Positions 16,083 through 25,556 are shown, numbered from the stretch's first letter. The stretch is DNA of 64,000 nt from Kribbella aluminosa (GCF_017876295.1 NZ_JAGINT010000002.1:3224001-3288000); one strand, 5' to 3'. Notes: a model not told the origin generated them from the sequence alone. Program-made: numbers and translations.

Positions 16083-17105
16083 CTACGGCTGGAGCAGTGC
16101 CTTGATCGCCTTGCGCCGGTCCATCGCCTCGTACGCCTGGGCCGCGTCGTCCAGCGGAAGGCTCAGGTCGAAGACCTTGCCGGGGTCGATCACGCGGCGG
16201 GAGATCAGGTCGATCAGCGTCGGCAGGTACTGGCGGACGGGCGCCGGGCCACCGTGCAGGTGCACGCCGGAGAAGAACAGCTCGTCGCCGGGCAGGCTCA
16301 CGTCGTGGGCGACACCAACGTATCCGACATGGCCGCCGGGGCGGGTCGCGCGGATCGCCTGCATCATGGACTCCTGGGTGCCGACGGCCTCGATGACGCT
16401 GTGCGCGCCGTACCCGCCGGTGAGTTCCTTGATCCGGGCGACGCCCGCGTCCCCGCGCTCGGTGACGATGTCGGTCGCGCCGTACTCCACCGCGAGCTGC
16501 TGCCGCGGTTCGTGACGGCTCATCGCGATGATCCGGTCGGCGCCGAGCTGTTTGGCGGCGAGCACACCGAGCAGCCCGACCGCTCCGTCGCCGACAACCG
16601 CGACCGTCTTGCCCGGTCCTGCCTCGGCGGCGACGGCGGCGAACCAACCGGTCCCGAGCACGTCCGACGCGGCCAGGAAGGAGGGGATCAGGCCGGCATC
16701 GGGTGTGCCCGGGACGGCGACCAGGGTGCCGTCCGCGAGCGGCACCCGGGCCAGCTCCGCCTGGGTGCCGATGGTCCCCATCAGTTCGGCGTGGATGCAC
16801 CGGGACTGGTACCCGGCGCGGCAGATCTCGCAGGTGTTGTCGGACGCGAAGAACGAGCCGATCACGAAGTCACCGGGCTTCACGGTGGTCACCGCGGACC
16901 CGATCTGCTCGACGACACCGACGTACTCGTGCCCCATCGGCGTCGGCCCGTCCAGCCTGTCCTGACCGCGGTACGGCCACAGGTCGGAGCCGCACACACA
17001 GGCGGCGCTCAGCCGGATGACCGCGTCGGTCGGCCGCTCGACAACCGGATCGGGACGCTCCTCGACGCGAACGTCGCCGGGTCCGTACATCATGACTCCA
17101 CGCAT
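16083..17105 (-). CDS. Zinc-dependent alcohol dehydrogenase
   Basis: A medium-chain NAD(P)-dependent dehydrogenase, 340 aa. The catalytic zinc site is CGSD (C38) and GHE (H59-E60). The structural zinc loop is CEICRAGYQSRC with three cysteines. The Rossmann motif is VAVVGDGAVGLLGV. GGHVGYVGVAHD and a normal C-terminal KALLQP follow. It resembles the 2,3-butanediol/threonine-dehydrogenase-like group; the substrate is unknown. The start overlaps the end of the upstream exporter gene by 16 bp, so the two are co-translated. Confidence 0.92.
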   Translation of the reverse strand: MRGVMMYGPGDVRVEERPDPVVERPTDAVIRLSAACVCGSDLWPYRGQDRLDGPTPMGHEYVGVVEQIGSAVTTVKPGDFVIGSFFASDNTCEICRAGYQSRCIHAELMGTIGTQAELARVPLADGTLVAVPGTPDAGLIPSFLAASDVLGTGWFAAVAAEAGPGKTVAVVGDGAVGLLGVLAAKQLGADRIIAMSRHEPRQQLAVEYGATDIVTERGDAGVARIKELTGGYGAHSVIEAVGTQESMMQAIRATRPGGHVGYVGVAHDVSLPGDELFFSGVHLHGGPAPVRQYLPTLIDLISRRVIDPGKVFDLSLPLDDAAQAYEAMDRRKAIKALLQP

Positions 17106-18304
17106 GGGAGAGAACCTTTCTGGTTGGTGCTGAGAGCTAGCAGGGAAAAGCTGGTCAGGGCGAGCACGATGGCCGCCATCGGTACGGCGGAACGTTCACC
17201 ACCGAGACCCGCGAGCGGGGCGATGACGCCGGCCGTGCACCACTGCAGGAAGCCGAGCAGCGCCGAACCGGTCCCCGGGTGGTCGGGCACCTGCGCGGAG
17301 GCGAGCGCCCCGGCGTTCGGGCCGACGAGGCCCTGGGCCGTCATCAGGACGAAGAACCCGATCAGTGCGACCGGGAGCGGCATGGCGAACCAGACCGCCC
17401 CGACCAGCAGCGCCGCGCCCGCCACGGCAGTCGCGATCAGCCCTGCACCGACGACGGTCCGTGTCGGGACGCGATCGGCCAGTCGTGCGGCGACCAGCGT
17501 GGCTACGGTCAGCCCGACCGCGTTGAGCGCGAAGTCGACCGAGTAGACGACCGGGGAGAGGCCGTTCATCGACTGCAGCACGAACGCGGACGTGGCGACG
17601 TACGCGAAGATCGTGCCCATCGAGAACGCGAACACGACCAGGTAGCCGGTGAACGCGCGGTTCTGTAGTACCTGACCGGACCACCGGGGCGGAGCGCCGG
17701 GGTGCCGGAGCGTTTCCGGTACGCCGATCGCGACCGTGACGACCATCACCGCGGCAAGGGCGGCGACGACCCAGAAGGACACCCGCCAGTGCGACAGTTG
17801 CAGGATGGCCGCGCCGATCAGGGGTCCGGCGATCGGGGCGACACCGGCGATTCCGGACACCAGGTTCAGGGTCCGGACCATCCGGGCTCCGGAGGTCAGG
17901 TCCACGACCACGGACCGGGCGATGACCATCGCCCAGCCGCCACTGAACCCCTGGACCAGCCGGGCGAGCATCATCAGGCCGATGGACGGGCTGAACGCGC
18001 ACAGTGCCGACGCGACGGTCAACACCATGAGCGAGACCAGGAGGGGACGCCGGCGCCCGGCCCGGTCCGAGAACGGGCCGCCGAGCAGCTGGCCCAGTGC
18101 CATGCCGACGAAGAACGTGGTCAGCGTCAGCTGTACTTCGGCGGCGCTCGCGTCGAGGTCGCGGGTGACGAGCGGAAACGCCGGGACGTACATGTCCGTG
18201 GCCAGCGGGGCGATCGCGGTGATCAGTACGACCGTGCCCAGCACGGTTGCGGTCAGCGCGGCGCCGTCGCGGGTCTGCGGTGGTCGCTCGGCGGTCAGGC
18301 TCAT
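17090..18304 (-). CDS. MFS multidrug exporter, Bcr/CflA type
   Basis: A 404-aa inner-membrane drug:proton antiporter with 12 predicted helices. TDMYVPAFPLVTRDLDAS in helix 1 and the loop 2-3 motif GPFSDRAGRRRPLL are typical of the Bcr/CflA subgroup, and the RLVQGFSGGWAMVIARSVV helix holds the motif C-like segment. ATG 18304 has GAGAGGAA upstream. It is the first gene of an operon with the zinc dehydrogenase and perhaps the sulfatase, and is divergent from an XRE-type regulator. Confidence 0.92.
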   Translation of the reverse strand: MSLTAERPPQTRDGAALTATVLGTVVLITAIAPLATDMYVPAFPLVTRDLDASAAEVQLTLTTFFVGMALGQLLGGPFSDRAGRRRPLLVSLMVLTVASALCAFSPSIGLMMLARLVQGFSGGWAMVIARSVVVDLTSGARMVRTLNLVSGIAGVAPIAGPLIGAAILQLSHWRVSFWVVAALAAVMVVTVAIGVPETLRHPGAPPRWSGQVLQNRAFTGYLVVFAFSMGTIFAYVATSAFVLQSMNGLSPVVYSVDFALNAVGLTVATLVAARLADRVPTRTVVGAGLIATAVAGAALLVGAVWFAMPLPVALIGFFVLMTAQGLVGPNAGALASAQVPDHPGTGSALLGFLQWCTAGVIAPLAGLGGERSAVPMAAIVLALTSFSLLALSTNQKGSLPCVES

Positions 18305-18321
18305 CGGGTTCCTCTCTGCAT

Positions 18322-18343
18322 CGCTTGCAGTTCCATGCAAGCG
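18322..18343. promoter_or_regulatory. Dyad CGCTTGCA-N6-TGCAAGCG, candidate operator
   Basis: A perfect 8-bp inverted repeat 18 bp upstream of the exporter start, between it and the divergent XRE-type regulator at 18430. Confidence 0.55.
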
Positions 18344-18376
18344 CCGGGAACACGTGTGAAGAAGGCCCGCTTATGA

Positions 18377-18395
18377 GGTGTACCAGCAGTACATC
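18377..18395. promoter_or_regulatory. Dyad GGTGTAC-N5-GTACATC, candidate operator
   Basis: Six of seven pairs match. It lies 35 bp upstream of the XRE-type gene start in the same intergenic region. It may be the autoregulatory site. Confidence 0.4.
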
Positions 18396-18429
18396 CCTCG
18401 CCGGGTGTGTCGCCGGTAGTGTCGATGAC

Positions 18430-19299
18430 ATGGACAACAAGGCCGAGGTGCGGGAGTTCCTGACCTCGCGGCGGGCGAAGCTGACGCCGGCCGACGTCGG
18501 GCTCCCGGCGGTAGGCCAGCGGCGCGTCCCCGGCCTGCGGCGCAGCGAAGTCGCCGTACTCGCCGGAGTCAGCATCGAGTACTACGCCAAGCTCGAACGG
18601 GGAGCGATCGGCGGAGCATCGTCCGCGGTACTCGAGGCGATCGCGCAGGCGCTCCGGCTGGACGACACCGAGCGCGCGCACCTGCTCGACCTCGCGCGGG
18701 CCGCCGACGGCATCCCGACCTCCGGCCGGCCCCGGCGCCGAGCGACCACCCAGACCACCTCGCGGGCCAGCCTGCACTGGGCGCTGGAGGCGATCACCGA
18801 CGGGGTCGCGTTCGTCCGCAACCCGGCGCAGGACCTGCTCGCCACGAACGCGCTCGGCCGGGTGTTCTATTCGCCGGTGATCGGCGAAGGCGGCCGGACG
18901 CCGAACCTGGCCCGGTTCCAGTTTCTCGATCCGGCGTCGCGGGACTTCTACCCCGACTGGGAACTGTTCGCGCACATGTGCGTCGCGATCATGCGCGCCG
19001 AGGCCGGCCGCGATCCGCACGACCGCGGTCTGCAGGACCTGGTCGGTGAGCTGTCGACGCAGAGCGAGACGTTCCGCCGGCTGTGGGGTTCGCACGACGT
19101 CCGGACGCACGGCACCGGTACGAAGCGCTTCCAGCACCCCGAGGTCGGAGAGCTCACCCTGGCCTACGAGGAACTCGCCGTCACCGCGGAGCCCGGCCTG
19201 ATCCTGATGCTCTACACGGCCGAGCCCGGCTCGTCGTCGGCGGAAAAGCTGCGCCTGCTCGCCTCGCTCGCCGCGGAGGTCACGCCCGCGTCAGGCTGA
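18430..19299 (+). CDS. XRE-family regulator with MmyB-like ligand domain
   Basis: A 289-aa regulator. The N-terminal helix-turn-helix is PGLRRSEVAVLAGVSIEYYAKLERG (about residues 36-60). It is followed by the MmyB-like ligand-binding domain common in actinobacteria (LHWALEAITDGVAFVRN, then LLATNALGRVFYSP and FAHMCVAIMRAEAGRDP, ending in HPEVGELTLAYEEL and LMLYTAEPGSSS). Members often control adjacent oxidoreductases or exporters and may bind fatty acids. ATG 18430 is used. Divergent from the MFS exporter; 60 bp before the drrA-like gene. Confidence 0.9.
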   Translation: MDNKAEVREFLTSRRAKLTPADVGLPAVGQRRVPGLRRSEVAVLAGVSIEYYAKLERGAIGGASSAVLEAIAQALRLDDTERAHLLDLARAADGIPTSGRPRRRATTQTTSRASLHWALEAITDGVAFVRNPAQDLLATNALGRVFYSPVIGEGGRTPNLARFQFLDPASRDFYPDWELFAHMCVAIMRAEAGRDPHDRGLQDLVGELSTQSETFRRLWGSHDVRTHGTGTKRFQHPEVGELTLAYEELAVTAEPGLILMLYTAEPGSSSAEKLRLLASLAAEVTPASG

Positions 19300-19359
19300 T
19301 GCCGACACGTGTAGGCGGCGTGTCAGGTGCGTGTCAGCGCCGCTGCCGATGGTTGTCCC

Positions 19360-20298
19360 ATGACAACTTCGGCGATCGCGGTCACAGGACTGCGCAAGGC
19401 ATTCGGTGACAAGACCGTGCTCGACGGCATCGACTTCGATGTTCCCGCGGGTACCGTCTTCGCGCTGCTGGGCCCGAACGGGGCCGGCAAGACCACAACG
19501 GTGCACGTTCTGACCACTCTGATCAAGGCCGACGGCGGTACCGTCCGGGTCGCCGGGTACGACGTCGCGAATGACGCCAAGGCGGTCCGGTCCGCGATCG
19601 GCGTCACCGGGCAGTTCGCGGCCGTCGACGAGCTGCTGACCGGGCGCGAGAACCTCCAGCTGATGGTGGACCTGAGCCCGGTCAATGCCGACAAGCGGAT
19701 TGTCGACAATCTGCTGGAGCGCTTCGAGCTGACCGAGGCGGCCGACAAGTCCGCGGCGACCTACTCCGGCGGTATGCGCCGCAAGCTCGACCTGGCGATG
19801 ACGCTGGTCGGCAACCCGGAGCTGATCTTCCTGGACGAGCCGACCACCGGCCTGGACCCGCGCAGCCGGCGGACGATGTGGACGATCATCCGCGAACTGC
19901 TGGCCGACGGCGTGACGATCTTCCTCACCACGCAGTACCTCGACGAGGCCGACCAGCTGGCCGACCGGATCGCGGTCCTCGACAAGGGCCGGCTGGTTGC
20001 CCAGGGCACCCCGGACGAGCTGAAGCGGCAACTGCCCGGCACCCACGTCCGGTTCCGCTTCGACTCGGTCGCGGACCTGGACATGGCTGCCCGGATCTTC
20101 CCGGATTCGACCCGCGACGACGACGCGCTCGCGCTGCGGGTCCCCAGCGACGGCGGTACCCGGTCCGTCCGCGGACTGCTCGACCGCCTCGACGAGTACT
20201 CGCTGAACGCCGGCGAGTTCTCCGTCAACACCCCTGATCTGGATGACGTCTTCCTGGCCCTGACCGGCCACGACACCACGGAGGTACCCGCGAAATGA
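19360..20298 (+). CDS. Daunorubicin-resistance-type ABC transporter ATPase (DrrA family)
   Basis: The ATPase subunit of a two-gene drug or lipid exporter. Walker A GPNGAGKTT (residues 38-46), ABC signature YSGGMRRKLDLA, Walker B LIFLDEPTTGLDP, and TTQYLDEAD in which Gln replaces the usual H-loop His, as is normal for DrrA. The C-terminal region is the DUF4162-like extension. ATG 19360 is used; a GTG 33 bp earlier is in frame. It overlaps the permease gene by 4 bp (ATGA). Confidence 0.93.
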   Translation: MTTSAIAVTGLRKAFGDKTVLDGIDFDVPAGTVFALLGPNGAGKTTTVHVLTTLIKADGGTVRVAGYDVANDAKAVRSAIGVTGQFAAVDELLTGRENLQLMVDLSPVNADKRIVDNLLERFELTEAADKSAATYSGGMRRKLDLAMTLVGNPELIFLDEPTTGLDPRSRRTMWTIIRELLADGVTIFLTTQYLDEADQLADRIAVLDKGRLVAQGTPDELKRQLPGTHVRFRFDSVADLDMAARIFPDSTRDDDALALRVPSDGGTRSVRGLLDRLDEYSLNAGEFSVNTPDLDDVFLALTGHDTTEVPAK

Positions 20299-21038
20299 AG
20301 AACCCCTCGATGGTGATGCTGCGCCGCAACCTCAAGCACCTCGCCCGGAACCCGACGTCCGTGTTCAACGCGGTCCTGATGCCGGTCGTGGTGATGCTGA
20401 TGTTCGTCTACATGCTCGGTGACGCGTTCAGCGTCGGCGTACCGTACGTCGACTACGCGACGCCCGGCATGCTCCTGCTGGCGGTCTGCTACGGGCTCGG
20501 CGCCGTGGCGACCGCGGTGAACTCCGACATGACCAAGGGCATCATCAACCGCTTCAAGGTGATGGACGTGCCCCGCGGCGCGGTCCTCACCGGGCACGTG
20601 ATCGCCAGCGTGCTGACCAACCTGATCGCGATCGCGGCGATCATCGGGGTGGCGTTCGCGCTCGGGTTCCACCCGTCGGCGAGCTTCGCGCAGTGGCTCG
20701 GCGTGATCGGTCTCGTCGTACTGCTCGGCATCGCCACCGCCTGGCTGACCGTCGCGCTCGGGCTGTTCGCCAAAAGCCCGGAGACCGCGGGCCTCGCCTC
20801 GGTACCGCTGGTGATGCTGCCGTTCTTCAGCAGCGCGATCGTGCCCGCCGACAAGATGGGCCCGGGCGTGAAGCAGTTCGCGCAGTACCAGCCGTTCACG
20901 CCGATCATCGAGTCGCTGCGCGGCCTGCTGAACGGCGCACCGCACACCGGTGACCTGATCGCCGCGTTCGCGTGGTGCCTCGGGATCGCGGTCGTCGGCT
21001 ACCTCTGGGCGACCTCGACGTTCACGAAGCGAGCGTGA
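20295..21038 (+). CDS. ABC-2 type permease (DrrB family)
   Basis: The membrane partner of the preceding ATPase: 247 aa with six predicted helices. The N-terminal MLRRNLKHLARNPTSVFNAV and MPVVVMLMFVYMLGDAF, and the late VPLVMLPFFSSAIVPADKM followed by QYQPFTPIIESLRGLL, are typical of DrrB-type ABC-2 permeases. It is translationally coupled to the ATPase. Its last 17 bp overlap the convergent SARP regulator gene. Confidence 0.93.
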   Translation: MKNPSMVMLRRNLKHLARNPTSVFNAVLMPVVVMLMFVYMLGDAFSVGVPYVDYATPGMLLLAVCYGLGAVATAVNSDMTKGIINRFKVMDVPRGAVLTGHVIASVLTNLIAIAAIIGVAFALGFHPSASFAQWLGVIGLVVLLGIATAWLTVALGLFAKSPETAGLASVPLVMLPFFSSAIVPADKMGPGVKQFAQYQPFTPIIESLRGLLNGAPHTGDLIAAFAWCLGIAVVGYLWATSTFTKRA

Positions 21039-24000
21039 CCTCGACGAGGTCTCGCCAGCTCGCCTGCCTGCCCTCGTCGGACGCCTCGGTGAACTTCGTG
21101 TCACCGAGGCGCCGGCGCGTCTCCTGCTCGATCCGCCCGACGTTCGGGTTCGACCGGTCCGGCAGCCCGCGCACGGCGGTACTTGCCCCCAGCAACCGCG
21201 CGGCCTGCTCGTCCTGGCCGGTCCGCAGCGCGAGGTCCGCGATCCCGACCAGCATCTGCGCGATCCCCGGAACGTGCCCGGCCTCGATCGCCGCCCGGTA
21301 CGCCGCCGCGCGGTGCGCCCGTACCTCGCCGAGATCCGTCGCCAGATAGCCGAGCCGGTCCTCGATCGTGGCCCGCAGGTTCGCCCGCTCCGCCTCGTGC
21401 CCGAGCACCGTCGTCGCCTGCGAGAGCTGCCGGTGCGCCTCCGCCACGTCGCCCTTCCAGTGCGCGAGCTCCGCCTTGGACAACGCCAACTCGATCAGCG
21501 CCTCCGGCCAGGCGACCCGTTCGGCCTTCCGCTGCGCCTCGGCCATCGCCGCCGCGCTCGCGTCCTCGTCGCCGGCCAGCCAGTACAGCTGCGCCTGCCG
21601 CGACCGCATCCGTACGACGTCCTCGGTCGCGCCGACCTCCGCCGCCACCGCGATCGCCTGCTCGTGGTACTCGCACGCGTCGGCGAACTCCCCGCGGACG
21701 GCGACCCGGTCGGCCAGCTCGGTCAACGCGAACGACATACCCCAGCGCTCACCGATCGCGCGGAACTCCTCCAGCGCGGTCGCGAGCGCCAGATCCGCGC
21801 CCCGCTCGCCGTCGCCGAGCATGATCCGCATCTTCCCGGTCTGCAGCCGGGCCAGCGCCCGTACCCACGGATCGTCGTCGGTCAGCAGCTGCTCGAACGC
21901 CGTCACGAACTGGTCCGGCCCGTCCAGCAGCCGTTCCAGCGCCTGCGACATGGTCACCGCCGGATGCGGGTTGTCGATCCGCCGGCTGATCTCGGCCGCC
22001 TTCCGGATCCAGTCCGCCGCGTCGTACTCGTCGCGCCCGCGGCCGGACGTCATGATGCCGGTGACGAACGCGTACACCACGGCCCGGATGTCGTCCGGTA
22101 CGTCGCCCGGCAGCGCCGGCGCGGCGAGCAGGAACTCGTTGCCCTCGACCTTGTGCCCGGCGAACCACCAGTACCAGCCCGCCGCCGCGGCCAGCCGCAT
22201 CGCACCGGCGGCCTCACCCGCGGTCAGGGCGCCCCGCATCGCGGCGGCGATGTTGTCGTGGTCGGGCTCCAGGATCGCCAGCCACTCCAACTGCTCCGCG
22301 CGGCGCAGGTGTGGGTCCGCCGTCTCAGTCAGGGCGGTGAAGTAGCCGAGATGGGTACGGCGGGTCTCGTCGGTCTCGCCCGCCTCGTCGAGACGTTGCT
22401 GGGCGTACTCCTTGATCGTGCCGAGCATCCGGTACCGCTGATCGTCCTTGGCGACGACGAGCGACTTCTCGGTCAACGCGGTCAGCAGATCGAGCACCTC
22501 CCACGACTCGACCGCCGCGTTGTTCCCGCCCCCAGGCCCTTCGGTCCCACCCCCGATACCGGCGCACACCTGCTCGGCCGCCTCCAGGCTCGCTCCGCCC
22601 GCGAACACGGACAGCCGCCGCAGTACCGCACGTTCCGCGTCTGACAGCAGCTCCCAGCTCCAGTCGACCACCGCGCGCAGCGTGCGATGCCGGGGGAGCG
22701 CCGTACGACTCCCGCCGGTCAGCAACCGGAACCGGTCGTCGAGGCGGTTCGCCAGCTGCTCGAGCGACATCGTGCGCAGCCGCGCCGCGGCCAGCTCGAT
22801 CGCCAGCGGCATCCCGTCCAGCGCCCGGCAGATCCGGGCCATCGTGGCCGGGTCCGGCACGAGATCCGCGCGGACCGCGCCGGCCCGGTCCTGCAGCAGC
22901 CGGACCGCCGGTGACGCGTCGATCTCGGCCGGATCCGCCGTCTCCGTTGGGAGAGCCAACGGTACGACGGGCCACAACGCCTCGCCGGTGATACCGAGCG
23001 GCTCGCGACTCGTGGCCAGCACCCGGAGCCGCGGGCACTCGCCGAGCACCCGGTGCGCGAACTTCGCCGCCGACTCGATCACGTGCTCGCAGTTGTCCAG
23101 GATCAGCAGCATCGACCGCTCCCGGACGGCGGCGATCACCCGGTCCGTCGGGTCCGCCTCCGGTACGTCGCCGAGCAGCGCGTCCCGCAGCGCGAGCGCG
23201 CCCAGCGTCGCCTGCGCCACGTCCCCGTCGGCGCCGATCGCGGCGAGCTCGACCATCCACGCGCCGTCGGGCAGCTCCCGCAACATGGTGCGGGCGGTCT
23301 CGGTCGCGAGCCGGGTCTTGCCCGAGCCGCCCGGTCCGATCAGGCTCGTCAGGCGGTGCCCGGCGACCAGGTCGCGGACGGCGGCGATGTCCGCGTCCTT
23401 GCCGACGTACGTCGTGAGCTCTTCCCGCAGGTTGGTGTTGCGCTTCTCGTCCCGCCGTACCAGCTCCCCGCGGAGCAGCGCGACGTGCAGGGCGGACAAC
23501 TCGGGCGAGGGGTCGACGCCGAGCTCGTCGGCGAGGGTCTCGCGGGTGCGCTCGTACACGCGCAGCGCCTCGGTGTCGCGGCCGGAGGCGACCAGCGCGC
23601 GCATCAGGGCCGCGACCAGGCGCTCGCGGACCGGGTGCGCGGCGACCAGGTCGGTCAGCTCGGTGACCAGATCGGCGCCGTTGCCGAGCGTGATCTCGGC
23701 GTCGTACCGGTCCTCCATCGCGGCCAGCCGGAGCCCGTCGAGCCGCGTGACGGCGGCGTCGAACGCGCCGCTCTCGGTCAGCCCGATGTCCTGCATCGCA
23801 GGCCCGCGCCACAAGGCGAGCGCCTCACGCAGCAGCCGCACGCCCTGCGGATCCCGGTCGGTACGGGCGCGCGTCAGCAGCCGCTCGAACCGTAGGGCGT
23901 CGACGCTGTCCGGATCGAGCTGCAGCCGGTAACCGTCCGTGTGCCCTTCGACCGGCAGCAGCTTGCGCAGGCGGGAGACCAGGCGCTGCAGGGCGTTCGC

Positions 24001-24177
24001 CGCATCCGCCGGCGGCTGCTCACCCCAGATCCAGTCGACCAGCGTCGCCTTCGGAACGACCCGCCCGGCGTCGAGCGCCAGCGCGATCAGCAACCCGCGC
24101 AACCGCGCGCCGGGTACGTCGACGACGTTCCCGTCGTCGTTCCGCACCTCGAACGGCCCCAGCATCCCGATCCACAC
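21022..24177 (-). CDS. AfsR/SARP-STAND regulator with TPR region
   Basis: A 1051-aa signal-integrating activator. Residues 1-95 form an OmpR-type winged helix (RLRGLLIALALDAGRVV, DGYRLQLDPD). Residues 97-240 are the bacterial transcriptional activator domain (FERLLTRAR to VDPSPELSALH). A STAND/NB-ARC ATPase follows: Walker A GPGGSGKTR at 281-289, Walker B LLILDNCEH near 355, LATSREPLG, and GMPLAIELAAARLR. From about 620 come helical TPR-like repeats (DPHLRRAEQLEWLAILEPDHDN). Such proteins activate nearby secondary-metabolism or transport genes, here possibly the convergent DrrAB pair. GTG 24177 or ATG 24165. Confidence 0.92.
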   Translation of the reverse strand: MWIGMLGPFEVRNDDGNVVDVPGARLRGLLIALALDAGRVVPKATLVDWIWGEQPPADAANALQRLVSRLRKLLPVEGHTDGYRLQLDPDSVDALRFERLLTRARTDRDPQGVRLLREALALWRGPAMQDIGLTESGAFDAAVTRLDGLRLAAMEDRYDAEITLGNGADLVTELTDLVAAHPVRERLVAALMRALVASGRDTEALRVYERTRETLADELGVDPSPELSALHVALLRGELVRRDEKRNTNLREELTTYVGKDADIAAVRDLVAGHRLTSLIGPGGSGKTRLATETARTMLRELPDGAWMVELAAIGADGDVAQATLGALALRDALLGDVPEADPTDRVIAAVRERSMLLILDNCEHVIESAAKFAHRVLGECPRLRVLATSREPLGITGEALWPVVPLALPTETADPAEIDASPAVRLLQDRAGAVRADLVPDPATMARICRALDGMPLAIELAAARLRTMSLEQLANRLDDRFRLLTGGSRTALPRHRTLRAVVDWSWELLSDAERAVLRRLSVFAGGASLEAAEQVCAGIGGGTEGPGGGNNAAVESWEVLDLLTALTEKSLVVAKDDQRYRMLGTIKEYAQQRLDEAGETDETRRTHLGYFTALTETADPHLRRAEQLEWLAILEPDHDNIAAAMRGALTAGEAAGAMRLAAAAGWYWWFAGHKVEGNEFLLAAPALPGDVPDDIRAVVYAFVTGIMTSGRGRDEYDAADWIRKAAEISRRIDNPHPAVTMSQALERLLDGPDQFVTAFEQLLTDDDPWVRALARLQTGKMRIMLGDGERGADLALATALEEFRAIGERWGMSFALTELADRVAVRGEFADACEYHEQAIAVAAEVGATEDVVRMRSRQAQLYWLAGDEDASAAAMAEAQRKAERVAWPEALIELALSKAELAHWKGDVAEAHRQLSQATTVLGHEAERANLRATIEDRLGYLATDLGEVRAHRAAAYRAAIEAGHVPGIAQMLVGIADLALRTGQDEQAARLLGASTAVRGLPDRSNPNVGRIEQETRRRLGDTKFTEASDEGRQASWRDLVEVTLAS

Positions 24178-24198
24178 CCGGCAGATCTTGCCACGCGC

Positions 24199-25131
24199 TC
24201 AGGTGCCTACCTCCCGTACGCAGGCGATCACCAGCTCCGGGACGTCGATCTGCAGGTAATGGCCGGACTCCGGAACCACCTGATGCCGCCCGTAGCACTC
24301 GCCGGCGAGCTGGTCCTGCGTCGCGATCACACGAGGCGTCCACTCGGGCGGGCGACCCTTGGTAGCCGTCAGAAGTACCACTGGAAGCCCCGTCCACACC
24401 CCCCGCTCCCGCCTGACCCGAAGCTCGCCGAGCCGGTCCAGAATCATCGGCAACTCCTCAAGCCAGACAAACCGCTGCTCGTCCCTCCCCAGATAAGCCA
24501 ACCAGGCCCCAACCAAATCCAAACTCCCCCCGGCCCCGGCCCCGGCCCCGGCCCCGGCCCCGGCCCCGGCGTCGTGCGGTTCAGTGGCGGCGGGGAACAG
24601 GGTGCGGGTGATGTCGTGGGCCAGTTCGTGGGCGGTCTGGAGGATCTCGGGGTAGCGGGGGTCGGTTGCCGGGGGTTGGGTTCGGTCGGGGTGGGGGATC
24701 GGGGCGGCGTCGGCCCAGTAGGACTCGTGGGACGGGTCCAGGAGGACCAGACCGCGGATCAGGTCAGGCCGGTCCCAGGTCGCGAACTGCGCGAGCAGCC
24801 CACCCCAGCTGTGCCCGACCAGCACCGCCGGCCCCACCGCCTCGAGCAGGGCGACGAGATCGCCGACCTGGAGATCGACGCTGAGCGGCGCCGGATCGCT
24901 CACGCCGTACCCGGCCCGGTCGTACGCGATCACCCGATGATCGGCCGCCAGCCCCCGGAACACCGCGGCGTACCCGACCACCGGCGACATCGCCCCCGCC
25001 TCGAGCACCACCGGCGTACCGCTCCCTGCCTCGACCCACCGCAGCATCCGCCCGCCGCCGCGGTCGAGCTCCCGCCGGGCGAGACCCCCGCCGACGAGTA
25101 CGCCGAACGCCTCCGCCACCGGATCGACCAC
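24199..25131 (-). CDS. Alpha/beta hydrolase with Gly-Ala repeat
   Basis: A 310-aa hydrolase. The nucleophile elbow is GHSWGG (serine), the acid is probably in the VVLLTATKGRPPEW region, and the catalytic His is in VPESGHYLQID near the C-terminus. AYDRAGYGVSDPAP is the usual oxyanion-side loop. The cap region contains an Ala-Gly dipeptide repeat coded by a 6-bp microsatellite. GTG 25131 is chosen because it lies 2 bp after the stop of the upstream DUF1801 gene, suggesting coupling. The frame is open 87 bp further upstream, inside that gene. Confidence 0.85.
   Translation of the reverse strand: MVDPVAEAFGVLVGGGLARRELDRGGGRMLRWVEAGSGTPVVLEAGAMSPVVGYAAVFRGLAADHRVIAYDRAGYGVSDPAPLSVDLQVGDLVALLEAVGPAVLVGHSWGGLLAQFATWDRPDLIRGLVLLDPSHESYWADAAPIPHPDRTQPPATDPRYPEILQTAHELAHDITRTLFPAATEPHDAGAGAGAGAGAGAGGSLDLVGAWLAYLGRDEQRFVWLEELPMILDRLGELRVRRERGVWTGLPVVLLTATKGRPPEWTPRVIATQDQLAGECYGRHQVVPESGHYLQIDVPELVIACVREVGT
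24531..24571 (-). repeat. 6-bp microsatellite (seven CGGCCC units)
   Basis: Seven consecutive CGG-containing 6-bp units (starting 24531, 24537, 24543, 24549, 24555, 24561, 24567) inside the hydrolase gene encode alternating Gly and Ala in its cap region. Being a multiple of three, gain or loss of units keeps the frame. Confidence 0.9.
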
Positions 25132-25133
25132 GA

Positions 25134-25556
25134 TCAGCCGATCGCCTTCTTGACCAGAGCAACGATCTGCTTCTCGAGCGCGGGGGTGAGCCGGGTCAGC
25201 GCGTACGACGTCGGCCACAGGTCACCGTCGTCCAGCCGAGCCTTGTCGCTGAAGCCGAGCGTGGCGTACCGGTACTTGAACTTCGCGGCGTCCTGGAAGA
25301 AGCAGATCAGCTTGCCGTTCAGCGCCCAGCCGGGCATTCCGTACCAGAGCTTCGGGCTGAGCTCCGGCGCCGCCTCGAGGATCAGCTCGTTCAGCCGCTC
25401 GGCGATCTCCCGGTCCGCGTCGGCCATCGCGGCGATCTTCGCGGCCTGCGCGGCGCCCGGGTCCTCGGTGCTCTTCAGGTCCTTCGCGTGCTCCTTCATC
25501 GCGTCCTGCTCGGCCTTGGTGAACCCGCCGTACGACTTCTTCTTCGTGGTAGCCAT
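25134..25556 (-). CDS. DUF1801 / iron chaperone-like protein (YdhG family)
   Basis: A 140-aa protein. The conserved core is LILEAAPELSPKLWYGMPGWALNG and LICFFQDAAKFKYRYATLGF, as in the DUF1801 family whose members include frataxin-like iron chaperones. The N-terminal third is Lys/Ala-rich, helical and not conserved (MATTKKKSYGGFTKAEQDAM). Cytoplasmic. ATG at 25556. It is followed after 2 bp by the hydrolase start. The function in this genome is unknown. Confidence 0.8.
   Translation of the reverse strand: MATTKKKSYGGFTKAEQDAMKEHAKDLKSTEDPGAAQAAKIAAMADADREIAERLNELILEAAPELSPKLWYGMPGWALNGKLICFFQDAAKFKYRYATLGFSDKARLDDGDLWPTSYALTRLTPALEKQIVALVKKAIG

Noticed and set aside
15735..17546. 603-codon plus-strand frame opposite sulfatase, dehydrogenase and MFS
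   Set aside because: A shadow of three well-supported minus-strand genes.
19360..24177. Natural-product cluster around DrrAB and the SARP regulator
   Set aside because: No polyketide, peptide or terpene synthase gene is nearby; an exporter and regulator alone do not make a cluster.
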